Source of the DNA: a bacterium
Lineage (GTDB): Bacteria; Bdellovibrionota_C; UBA2361; OMII01
NCBI GenBank assembly: GCA_017853915.1
Contig: JAFMIS010000213.1
Location: forward strand, 1 to 5,050
DNA: 5,050 nucleotides
Direction: 5' to 3'
Shown: positions 1-5,009 of the stretch, piece after piece
Numbering within the stretch: the stretch's first letter is position 1
Layout of the letters: each line of letters starts with the position of its first letter
Made by a program: the position numbers and the translations under genes
The notes under the pieces: generated by a model
Told to the model about the DNA's origin: nothing
Database searches by the model: none
The model's input: only the letters and a program-made list of their open reading frames with translations

Positions 1-247
1 CGTTAACACCCACGACAATGTGACGATTTATTGAGGCGAAAAGCGCTGTTTTTGCGTCGGGGAGAGCCTTGATACAAAACTTTTACAAAGGTTCTACCTG
101 GCTGTGACAACTACCTCTGTTATTCGTGAGAAATAGTAGGCATAGATTGAACCTGAAGACAGCAGTTGCGGGTCTGAAAATGGCGCATATGAACAAAATC
201 ACTTTAGCCTTTGAACTTTCGATGCTCTCCCTGACAATGCTAGGGAT
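1..247. other. Left intergenic stretch without a convincing gene
   Basis: No reading frame here has both a good start and a plausible protein. A GTG-started frame beginning at 126 lacks a ribosome binding site and its composition does not look like a protein. A short hairpin is visible at 36-55 (GCGAAAA / TTTTTGC, one G-T pair, loop GCGCTG) with no T-run after it. A weak plus-strand promoter can be drawn as TTGAAC at 211-216 and GACAAT at 233-238, 16 bp apart, each matching the sigma-70 consensus at four of six positions. It would start transcription just before 248. Any gene ending here must come from outside the window. Confidence 0.4.
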
Positions 248-325
248 GTGCTGCCGAAAAGTTCAAAATCTCGTGTGCTTTTGTCCATCCTCGCCATTTT
301 TATCCTCCTTAACGGCTGCTTGTAG
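248..325 (+). CDS. Possible 25-aa lipoprotein-signal-like peptide
   Basis: From GTG at 248 to TAG at 323-325 the frame reads as a textbook lipoprotein signal peptide and almost nothing else: a basic start (K4, K7, R9), a hydrophobic core VLLSILAIFILL (10-21), then LNGC with Cys24, and one final Leu. The mature product would be only Cys-Leu. Against it, the start is weak: AGGG lies only 2 nt before the GTG, and CTG at 251 would be better spaced but is rare as a start. If the TAG were absent, the frame would run to a TGA at 359-361 that overlaps the ATG of the next small gene. It could be a broken lipoprotein gene, an entericidin-like peptide, a leader peptide or chance. I do not recognise a family. 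Confidence 0.2.
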   Translation: MLPKSSKSRVLLSILAIFILLNGCL

Positions 326-357
326 GTTGGAACGATAATTTTTGTGGAGTTGTTACT

Positions 358-513
358 ATGAATACGGATGTTTTGCTTACTGAATCACTTCCATCGTCTG
401 CTGCGAAGAATAGAACCCTACAGACTCTTTTGCAGGTAATCTGTGCTGAAGAGGAATTCTCGATTCTTCAAGAGACACTACGATTGTACTGCGAAGAGAT
501 CTGCAAAGAGTAG
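358..513 (+). CDS. Small acidic protein, 51 aa, unknown
   Basis: An ATG at 358 is preceded by GGAG with 8 nt spacing (346-349), the best-placed ribosome binding site in the left part of the window. The frame stays open to TAG at 511-513. The protein is acidic (nine Asp/Glu against four Lys/Arg) and has three cysteines (29, 45, 49) in its second half. Residues 20-50 look like one or two amphipathic helices (TLQTLLQVICAEEEF, then SILQETLRLYCEEICKE). There is no signal peptide or membrane segment, so it is probably cytoplasmic. It converges on the OmpA-type gene, with only 12 nt between the stop codons. I do not recognise it. The spaced Cys pair at 45/49 could bind metal or form a disulfide, but there are too few ligands to name a zinc motif. 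Existence is moderately supported; function unknown. Confidence 0.5.
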   Translation: MNTDVLLTESLPSSAAKNRTLQTLLQVICAEEEFSILQETLRLYCEEICKE

Positions 514-523
514 GAGGTCGAGG

Positions 524-544
524 GATTATCGGTTTTCGATAATC
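524..544. terminator. Perfect 8-bp hairpin at convergent gene ends
   Basis: GATTATCG (524-531) and CGATAATC (537-544) form a perfect 8-bp stem with a 5-nt loop. It contains the stop codon and last codons of the OmpA-type gene and lies 10 nt beyond the stop of the small plus-strand gene. Neither strand has a T-run after the stem, so it is not a classical intrinsic terminator. It could still protect the 3' ends of both transcripts or act with Rho. Confidence 0.3.
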
Positions 545-1209
545 ACCTCAACACGACGGTTGCGACGACGCCCCTGTTCGGTCTTGTTCGAAGCAATCGG
601 TGTTGTTTCCCCGAGAGCTCGTGTTGTTATCTTTCTCGCGGGGATTCCGTCCGCTTCAAGTTCCTGAGCGACCCGACGAGCGCGGGAATCGGAGAGGCGG
701 TAGTTATAGTCGATGCTCCCTATCGAGTCGGTGTGACCCTCAACAGCGAGGTGTCGGTTTGGAGCGCGTTTGATGACATCCGCGATCTCCCCCACGGTAG
801 AGCGGGCCTCTGAGGTCATCTCAGCTTTTCCGAACTCGAATAATACATCTGGTAAGTTTACCACGACGCCACGGTCTGAATCCCGAACGTCGATGCCACG
901 TCGTCGTAGATCCTCCAACAGGCGGGCGTTTTCCTGAATTAACTGCTCCTGTTCATCAATCCTGCGTTGGCGCTCGCTGATGGCGCGATCTTGTCGATCG
1001 ATTTGGCTACCAAAGAGCGCTCCCCCGAGAGCACCTGCCGCGGCTCCAATCGCCACGCCAGCGCCCGCGTTGCCTGTTTGATTTCCGATAATCGCCCCAA
1101 GCCCCGCGCCGGCGGCTGTGCCTCCGAGAGCGCCATACTCCGTTGCCCCGAGAGAGCCGTTTTGGCAGCCGGATACGAGCAGAATAACAGCGAGAGCAAG
1201 TGCGCGCAT
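526..1209 (-). CDS. OmpA-family glycine-zipper lipoprotein (YiaD-like)
   Basis: A 227-aa outer-membrane lipoprotein predicted to bind peptidoglycan. Residues 1-14 are a signal peptide ending in LVSG-Cys15, and the next residue is Gln, not Asp, which suggests outer-membrane sorting. A glycine zipper (about 26-68, GxxxG-type repeats such as GAGLGAIIG) is followed by a charged coiled coil (about 70-104). Residues 117-227 form an OmpA C-terminal domain: VLFEFGKAEM, then GHTDSIGS, then LSDSRARRV, and a final NRRVEV. Asp161 and Arg176 align with OmpA Asp271 and Arg286, which hold the diaminopimelate of peptidoglycan. The order of parts matches E. coli YiaD. The start is ATG with AAGG 8 nt upstream, 27 nt after the TPR gene, so it is probably the last gene of a three-gene operon. 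Family assignment is firm; the exact orthologue is not. Confidence 0.93.
   Translation of the reverse strand: MRALALAVILLVSGCQNGSLGATEYGALGGTAAGAGLGAIIGNQTGNAGAGVAIGAAAGALGGALFGSQIDRQDRAISERQRRIDEQEQLIQENARLLEDLRRRGIDVRDSDRGVVVNLPDVLFEFGKAEMTSEARSTVGEIADVIKRAPNRHLAVEGHTDSIGSIDYNYRLSDSRARRVAQELEADGIPARKITTRALGETTPIASNKTEQGRRRNRRVEVIIENR
1067..1110. repeat. 44-bp block shared with the neighbouring zipper gene
   Basis: This block and 2114-2157 match at 38 of 44 bases by eye, with no gaps. Both encode the same part of the glycine zipper (GLGAIIGNQTGNA here, GLGAIVGNQTGNA there). The two copies lie in the same orientation about 1.05 kb apart. The similarity reflects common descent of the two genes, possibly kept high by gene conversion. 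Confidence 0.85.
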
Positions 1210-1236
1210 GATGATGGCCTTTAGGTTAGAAAGTCC

Positions 1237-2286
1237 CTAGAATTTTGACTCGTTCTTGAGCAGCTCAGCAAGGCTCTTCTTCGCCGCGACGAATGATGGG
1301 TCGATGCTCAAAGCTTGCTGATATTCCTCTTCTGCGTTGGAGGCGCGTTCCATCGCCGCGTATACGGAGCCCAATTCATAGTGCAACACGGCGCTGTTCG
1401 GGCAGAGGCGAAGCGCGCGGCGAAGGTGGAAGAGCTTATCTGAGTTGTCAGCCGCTTGAGTCGCGAGCTCCTTTTCGGACATCGCCTCTTTGCATTCATT
1501 GGAGTTTGAGGATGGCGCGATTGCTCGAGCAACCGTCTCGGTTTCCGTCGTCTCACTTGTTTGGGCAGGAAGTGTCGCTTGTTTAGGCTTAGACGCGGGA
1601 AGTGTCTCTGTCGTTAGGGGGACAGCGGAGGCCAGTTTCGCTGGCTTGTTGGAAGTCTGCTGCGCTGGTTTTTCCCCTGCTATCTCAGCTCGTATGTCGT
1701 AGCGGGCCAGGGGCTCACGAGGTTGAGTAGCGGGTGCGCTCACGTGAGCCGGGGGTATCGATGTTTTTGGAGCAGAATAACTCGTCTCATGGTACGGCCC
1801 CGCCCCAGGATGACGAGGCGCGGGCCCTCGGCGCTCAAGGGCAGCTATCTGTCGCTCTACCTCGGGAGAGTTGGCGTCAATTGATGTGGGGCGGTATCGA
1901 TAGCGAGGAGTTGTTGGCCCCGAGCTAAATCCAGAATCGTTGTTGAGGGTACGGAGCTCCGCAAGCTCGTTCTTTTGAGCCTGAAGTAATTTCTCCTGTC
2001 GTTTGAGCGCTTCCGATTGGGCCGTGATCTTTTCATCTTGAGCCTGGAGCGCGTTGCTGATCAGGGCGCCCGTTGCCGCTCCCGCCACTGCTCCGATCGC
2101 GAGACCACTGCCAGCGTTTCCTGTTTGATTGCCGACAATGGCTCCAAGGCCCGCGCCAACAGCCCCGCCAACTCCTGAGCCAATCGCGGTGGTTTGCTTC
2201 GGTTTTGTGCAACCGATGGCTAGCAGCGCCGCGAGCCCACAGCACAACCGAGCTACACGCAGAGTAGGTTTAACGCAGCATTCCAT
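1237..2286 (-). CDS. Glycine-zipper lipoprotein with Pro/Ser/Thr linker and C-terminal TPRs
   Basis: A probable outer-membrane lipoprotein of 349 aa. The frame is open upstream to an ATG at 2352, but the ATG at 2286 is preferred: GAGG lies 4 nt before it, the signal peptide then has normal length, and overlap with the upstream gene disappears. LLAIG-Cys26 is the lipobox (Ala at -3, a little unusual). A glycine zipper follows at about 36-79 and a Gln/Lys/Glu-rich coiled coil at about 81-115. Residues about 118-263 are a low-complexity linker rich in Pro, Ser, Thr and Ala. The C-terminus carries a degenerate TPR (about 264-296) and a clear one (about 299-332; YELGSVYAAMERASNAEEEY...DPS). TPRs bind partner proteins, so this could be a membrane-anchored adaptor whose linker spans periplasm or cell wall. 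The specific role is unknown. It lies 31 nt after the short zipper gene and 27 nt before the OmpA-type gene. Confidence 0.85.
   Translation of the reverse strand: MECCVKPTLRVARLCCGLAALLAIGCTKPKQTTAIGSGVGGAVGAGLGAIVGNQTGNAGSGLAIGAVAGAATGALISNALQAQDEKITAQSEALKRQEKLLQAQKNELAELRTLNNDSGFSSGPTTPRYRYRPTSIDANSPEVERQIAALERRGPAPRHPGAGPYHETSYSAPKTSIPPAHVSAPATQPREPLARYDIRAEIAGEKPAQQTSNKPAKLASAVPLTTETLPASKPKQATLPAQTSETTETETVARAIAPSSNSNECKEAMSEKELATQAADNSDKLFHLRRALRLCPNSAVLHYELGSVYAAMERASNAEEEYQQALSIDPSFVAAKKSLAELLKNESKF
2114..2157. repeat. Second copy of the 44-bp zipper block
   Basis: Partner of 1067-1110, with six substitutions and no gaps. In both copies it covers the middle of the glycine zipper. The corresponding part of the third zipper gene (about 2520-2600) is clearly more diverged. 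Confidence 0.85.
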
Positions 2287-2317
2287 AGTACCTCGCCCAC
2301 TTTTCATACACGAATTA

Positions 2318-2686
2318 TTACTTTTGATACTGAGACCGGAAGTAATCATCATGAAACTTCTGTCTTCGTAGATCTTGCAGCTCTTGCTCCTGTTTCTTCA
2401 TCTGCTCACGTTGCCGGCCCATGAATTGATCCTGCTCTTTGGTATTGATCTCCGCCTTGTCTCGGGCGTCTCCGATAACGGCACCCGAGGCAGCGCCCAA
2501 AGCGCCACCGACTGCGGCGCCTGTAGCGACGTCCCCACTGGTGCTTCCAACCGCGGCTCCGATGCCCGCGCCAGCGGCCCCTCCAACTATCGATCCAGTG
2601 GTTGCATTCTCATGTTGAGGACCACATGCGCTGGTCGAAATGGCGAGACAGGCGAGGACGAGAGGCAAGAATTTAAGATTTTTCAT
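2318..2686 (-). CDS. Short glycine-zipper lipoprotein
   Basis: A 122-aa protein: signal peptide with Lys residues at 3 and 5 and hydrophobic core to 16, a loose lipobox TSA-Cys21, then a glycine zipper (about 31-72, repeats such as GGAAGAGIGAAVG) and a Lys/Glu/Gln-rich coiled coil (about 76-110) ending in a charged tail. Glycine zippers form tightly packed membrane-associated helices; families with this plan (Rickettsia 17-kDa surface antigen type, SlyB type) are outer-membrane lipoproteins. The lipobox has Thr at -3 where Leu is usual, so lipidation is likely but not certain. The ATG has GGA 7 nt upstream. It is probably the first gene of the zipper operon, with the promoter at 2769-2797 and a leader of about 75 nt. 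It has the shared front part of the next two genes and no further domain. Confidence 0.85.
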   Translation of the reverse strand: MKNLKFLPLVLACLAISTSACGPQHENATTGSIVGGAAGAGIGAAVGSTSGDVATGAAVGGALGAASGAVIGDARDKAEINTKEQDQFMGRQREQMKKQEQELQDLRRQKFHDDYFRSQYQK

Positions 2687-2743
2687 GAGAGTATCCAGGG
2701 TAACCGCAGTATCTCCTAACTTTGTTCTACTGGGTAACGTTTT

Positions 2744-2771
2744 TTGAGGAATTAAACACAGTTGAGGAATT
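2744..2771. repeat. Perfect 10-bp direct repeat at the zipper-operon start
   Basis: TTGAGGAATT occurs at 2744-2753 and again at 2762-2771, 18 bp apart. On the minus strand the first-met copy overlaps the -10 element and the second lies at about +10 to +19. Such placement is typical of a repressor operator. No known regulator site is recognised. Confidence 0.6.
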
Positions 2772-2797
2772 CTACGGCGAGTTCTTCAGATCGGCAA
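2769..2797 (-). promoter_or_regulatory. Promoter of the zipper-lipoprotein operon
   Basis: On the minus strand, TTGCCG (2792-2797) and TAGAAT (2769-2774) are 17 bp apart, a sigma-70-type arrangement with five of six matches at -10. Transcription would start near 2762. This is the best complete promoter seen in the window and separates the zipper genes from lspA. Confidence 0.55.
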
Positions 2798-2811
2798 TAA
2801 TGAATAGCCGA
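2791..2811. promoter_or_regulatory. Imperfect palindrome over the -35 element
   Basis: TCGGC, 11 bp, GCCGA: five perfect outer pairs plus two more inside (7 of 10 positions). It covers the -35 hexamer at 2792-2797, as an operator or activator site would. As RNA from lspA it would be a weak hairpin without a T-run, so a terminator is less likely. Confidence 0.35.
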
Positions 2812-2855
2812 CTCCCAGGCTGTTCACTGGCTTGATATCCATTGCATTCGACGAC

Positions 2856-3392
2856 TTACGGGTTCTTCTGGGAAGCTGGCTGTCGCGCAAAAAGGATTAG
2901 AGTAAAGACCCCTACGCAGATGGCGCTATCGGCTACGTTAAAGGCGGGCCAATGCCATGTCCCGAGGTAGAAATCCAAGAAATCAACAACGGCCCCGATC
3001 CGCACGCGGTCGATCACGTTCCCGATTGCTCCTCCCAGGATGGCTGCCAGCGCGGCTTGAGAGAGGGGGTCTTTGTGATACGTGCGGGTGAGGAGGTAGG
3101 TTACAACTCCCACCGCGAAGAGAATCGTGAGCCCCAACACCACCTCACGCAACCCTGGAGTCAGCCACGACCACAATCCAAACGCGGCGCCCTTGTTGAA
3201 GGTAAGTGTAAGATTAAACACCCCATCGATGACGGGACGAATATCCCCCGGTTGGAAGGATTTGAGTACGATCCACTTGGAGACTTGATCAAGCACGGTC
3301 GTAATCAATGTGACCAGCGCGGCAAGAATAAGGTTGCGAGAGGTTTTTGAGCTATCTGGCATGGCGAGGTTCACACTAGGTGTGGAGTTCAT
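2856..3392 (-). CDS. lspA: Lipoprotein signal peptidase (signal peptidase II)
   Basis: Inner-membrane aspartyl protease that removes the signal peptide of lipid-modified prolipoproteins, cutting just before the lipidated Cys. The 178-aa protein has four hydrophobic segments (about 20-36, 80-102, 110-126, 154-169). The family motifs are intact: LDQVSK (Asp35), FNKGAAFG (Asn66), GNVIDR with catalytic Asp128, and FNVADS with catalytic Asp155. The frame extends to a TTG at 3416 that overlaps the upstream stop as TTGA, but the ATG at 3392 is chosen because AGGA lies 11 nt before it; a third candidate at 3362 has no ribosome binding site. The N-terminus is still about 12 residues longer than in E. 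coli. It follows the WD40 lipoprotein gene by 20 nt, so both are probably co-transcribed. Its substrates would include the four lipoproteins around it. Confidence 0.97.
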   Translation of the reverse strand: MNSTPSVNLAMPDSSKTSRNLILAALVTLITTVLDQVSKWIVLKSFQPGDIRPVIDGVFNLTLTFNKGAAFGLWSWLTPGLREVVLGLTILFAVGVVTYLLTRTYHKDPLSQAALAAILGGAIGNVIDRVRIGAVVDFLDFYLGTWHWPAFNVADSAICVGVFTLILFARQPASQKNP

Positions 3393-3412
3393 AACGTGTC
3401 GTTTCCTATTGC

Positions 3413-4639
3413 TCAATAGTCTGAATCTCTAACTTCCTGTTTCTTGTTCGTCAGTACTGCCGGAGGGGTCTCGACTGGAGCGGGTATCGCCGCCACGGGG
3501 ATCTCCCCGAGTTTTCCGGAGAGAGTCGTGACGATTGCGTTCCCTGAAGAGAGGAAATAAATCTTACTCGCTCCCCGCATCTCTTCCGACATTAGCTGGG
3601 TGAGGTGTGTTGGAAGGGTATCAACTTTTATTCCAAACAGCGGGTCGGGCACTACCTGAGAAACATTTATTTTCCCGTCACGTCCTACGGACGCGACTCG
3701 AGTGCCGTCGTTGTTGAGAGCGATGCCGGTGACTCGGCCCGAGTGAAGCGGCGCTCGCGCCGATAGTAAAAATCCACGCACCTCCCATATCTCAATCGCG
3801 CCGTCCTCGGTTCCAAGTCCGAGACGAGTTCCATCTCGGGATACCGTCAGGGCAGTAATTCCTCTATCAGTAGCTCTATTCGCGCGTAGATACGTGCCTA
3901 TGTCACCGAAAAAGCGCCCACCAAATAAATTCTTATCGAAACTTCCCTGTTGATCATCAGCCGTATAGGCGAGCCATCCATACAAGACTCCATCCCAATC
4001 AGCCGAGAAAAAAGCGCGCGCTGTATGCAAAGGGGCTACCTGAGTCACGATGGTTTGGTGCGCGATGTAGCGTTCCAGGATCTTTTCTTGCTCCCTCAAA
4101 GTTTCGGCCGTCTCGGGGAGGCGAAATCGCCACCGATAGACGCGACCATCGGCTCCTCCGATCAGCAGAGCCGAGTCATCCTCATGAAAAGCGATGCTTG
4201 TGGTTCTCGTTTTTAACTTCGTCAGTTCCCACTGACCTGTGCAGCCTGTCACGCACGCGACGCGAACAGAGAAGCCAGAGGCGCAGGCGACAAGCGATCT
4301 GTTTTCGCCAAGCGCGGCTAGCTGACACGGAGAATCAAGGGTTTTCAATATGGATCCAGCGCCGCTTTCAAGATCCCAAGTGATCAGATTTCCATCGGTG
4401 CCAACGGAGAGGACCTGGATTGGATCGCGCGCCACCTGTTTTATGGTGAGAACTTCTCCCAGGTGCCCCTCAGTTCCCGCCAGTCCTTGGGTCGATAGCC
4501 TCGACCACAGTGGAGCCTCGCCACTTACAGTTTGAGATTCGCTGGTATGGAAGAGATCGACGACTTGACCAACGATCTGGCACCCCGCGAGCGAGTGACA
4601 GAGTGCTACTACGAGTGTGATGGTCCTCAGTTTGGTCAT
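3413..4639 (-). CDS. WD40 beta-propeller lipoprotein
   Basis: A 408-aa predicted lipoprotein: signal peptide 1-19 with Lys3 and Arg5, lipobox LAG-Cys20, then Gln, consistent with the outer membrane. The body holds at least five WD40-like blades, each ending near a tryptophan or equivalent: about 58-90 (VLSVGTDGNLITWD), 145-171 (LLIGGADGRVYRW), 195-222 (FFSADWDGVLYGW), 256-286 (LGLGTEDGAIEIW) and 300-328 (VASVGRDGKINV). Less regular stretches could complete a six- or seven-bladed ring. The last 25 residues are Pro-rich and charged. WD40 propellers are protein-binding platforms; an outer-membrane propeller lipoprotein recalls BamB, but BamB has a different repeat and I do not claim homology. 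The ATG at 4639 gives a normal signal peptide but lacks a clear ribosome binding site; a TTG at 4672 would add 11 basic residues. First gene before lspA. Confidence 0.85.
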   Translation of the reverse strand: MTKLRTITLVVALCHSLAGCQIVGQVVDLFHTSESQTVSGEAPLWSRLSTQGLAGTEGHLGEVLTIKQVARDPIQVLSVGTDGNLITWDLESGAGSILKTLDSPCQLAALGENRSLVACASGFSVRVACVTGCTGQWELTKLKTRTTSIAFHEDDSALLIGGADGRVYRWRFRLPETAETLREQEKILERYIAHQTIVTQVAPLHTARAFFSADWDGVLYGWLAYTADDQQGSFDKNLFGGRFFGDIGTYLRANRATDRGITALTVSRDGTRLGLGTEDGAIEIWEVRGFLLSARAPLHSGRVTGIALNNDGTRVASVGRDGKINVSQVVPDPLFGIKVDTLPTHLTQLMSEEMRGASKIYFLSSGNAIVTTLSGKLGEIPVAAIPAPVETPPAVLTNKKQEVRDSDY

Positions 4640-4714
4640 GAAAGTGCCGCGCTTTCGCTTCTTCAGTCTCAATACGCTCTCGCCGTGCCTGCTGTCGGTC
4701 TCGCAGCGATGAGC

Positions 4715-4730
4715 TAACTATATGTAACTA
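4715..4730 (-). promoter_or_regulatory. Candidate WD40-lspA promoter with one-turn direct repeat
   Basis: TAACTA occurs at 4715-4720 and 4725-4730, exactly 10 bp apart. On the minus strand the same stretch contains TATAGT (4717-4722), five of six matches to a -10 element, which would start transcription near 4710. No good -35 is seen at 16-18 bp, so an activator would be needed. The overlap of repeat and -10 suggests a regulated start. Confidence 0.3.
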
Positions 4731-4734
4731 CACA

Positions 4735-4768
4735 TTAAAAAGCCTGGCGGTGCTGGCTGTTAAAAAGC
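4735..4768. repeat. Direct repeat TTAAAAAGC, two copies
   Basis: Copies at 4735-4743 and 4760-4768, 25 bp apart. On the minus strand each reads GCTTTTTAA and follows a hairpin: a good one (4771-4787) and a weak 4-bp one (AGCC 4741-4744 / GGCT 4755-4758). The pattern looks like two tandem terminator ends. Confidence 0.6.
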
Positions 4769-4794
4769 TCAGCAGAAAACTTCCGCTAGTTTTT
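4762..4794. terminator. Probable bidirectional intrinsic terminator
   Basis: The 7-bp stem 4771-4777 / 4781-4787 has a 3-nt loop. As minus-strand RNA it pairs fully (one G-U) and is followed after 4 nt by five U (4762-4766). As plus-strand RNA it has one A-C mismatch and is followed after 2 nt by five U (4790-4794). On the minus strand it would end transcripts from the 5004-5009 promoter before the WD40 gene, or act as an attenuator of it. Confidence 0.45.
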
Positions 4795-4846
4795 ATATAT
4801 GGTATAGAATAAGGGGCTAGGTTTGAGAAAGGCCGCGACAGGGGAA

Positions 4847-4986
4847 ATGTGTAAAAAAGCCCTGATTGGAATATGCGCGGCCGATAGTCGCACTGCGGGT
4901 GCATCGGAAGAGCCAAATTCGGGTCTTCGGTCGCCGCTCCTGTGAGCCGCAGGCTAGAGTCAGGACCTAAAGTTTTTTCACCACAT
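4847..4986 (-). ncRNA. Candidate structured RNA or leader, about 140 nt
   Basis: The two ends of this stretch are complementary in three steps: ATGTG (4847-4851) with CACAT (4982-4986), AAAAAA (4853-4858) with TTTTTT (4973-4978), and CCTGA (4861-4865) with TCAGG (4960-4964). Inside, 4877-4884 pairs with 4927-4934 (8 bp, one G-U on the plus strand), a competing hairpin uses 4881-4885/4903-4907 plus 4890-4893/4899-4902, and a small hairpin uses CCTG 4939-4942 / CAGG 4950-4953. A closing stem, an open middle with a small hairpin and a terminal stem loosely recall 6S RNA, but it is short for 6S and I see no decisive conserved sequence. The minus strand is favoured by a TATAAT 18 bp upstream. It could instead be a riboswitch-like leader of the WD40-lspA unit. 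Confidence 0.27.
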
Positions 4987-4996
4987 CTCACCACAT
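4978..4996. repeat. Tandem 9-bp repeat, one helical turn apart
   Basis: TCACCACAT occurs at 4978-4986 and 4988-4996, a period of 10 bp. It begins at the predicted start point of the minus-strand promoter at 5004-5009. A protein bound here would see both copies on the same face of the helix. The inner copy also forms part of the closing stem of the candidate RNA. Confidence 0.55.
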
Positions 4997-5003
4997 AACA
5001 AAC

Positions 5004-5009
5004 ATTATA
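5004..5009 (-). promoter_or_regulatory. Perfect TATAAT -10 element
   Basis: On the minus strand this reads TATAAT, with start expected near 4997. No -35 match is found at 16-18 bp and there is no extended TG, so it would need an activator. A 6-bp inverted repeat (ACGGTT 5012-5017, AACCGT 5044-5049) flanks the place where -35 contacts would lie and may be that site. Confidence 0.4.

Noticed and set aside
126..338. 70-aa plus-strand frame starting with GTG
   Set aside because: No ribosome binding site, and a Cys-rich composition without recognisable pattern; ATG starts inside it are no better.
967..2267. Several plus-strand frames opposite the zipper genes
   Set aside because: Shadows of GC-biased minus-strand coding sequence; the minus-strand proteins have clear domains and these do not.
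2287..2352. Longer N-terminus of the TPR lipoprotein from the ATG at 2352
   Set aside because: It would overlap the preceding gene by 35 nt, lacks a ribosome binding site and puts a polar stretch before the signal peptide.
3393..3416. TTG start of lspA overlapping the WD40 stop as TTGA
   Set aside because: Attractive for translational coupling, but the site lacks a clear ribosome binding site and the ATG at 3392 has AGGA upstream.
4847..4945. 32-aa plus-strand frame starting ATG, with AGGGG just upstream
   Set aside because: The purine run is only 2 nt from the ATG, too close for normal initiation, and the frame lies inside the folded region. Weak but not impossible.
4861..4980. Cobalamin riboswitch, SRP RNA or tmRNA
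   Set aside because: The plus-strand GAGTCAGGACC only partly resembles a B12 box and the rest of the riboswitch core is missing; the SRP GGAAGGNAGCA core and tmRNA ends are absent.
4847..4986. Miniature transposable element with terminal inverted repeats
   Set aside because: The ends pair only with bulges and loops, and no target-site duplication flanks them.
4728..4994. 88-aa minus-strand frame upstream of the WD40 gene
   Set aside because: It crosses the inverted-repeat RNA candidate and the terminator hairpin, has no ribosome binding site, and does not resemble a protein.
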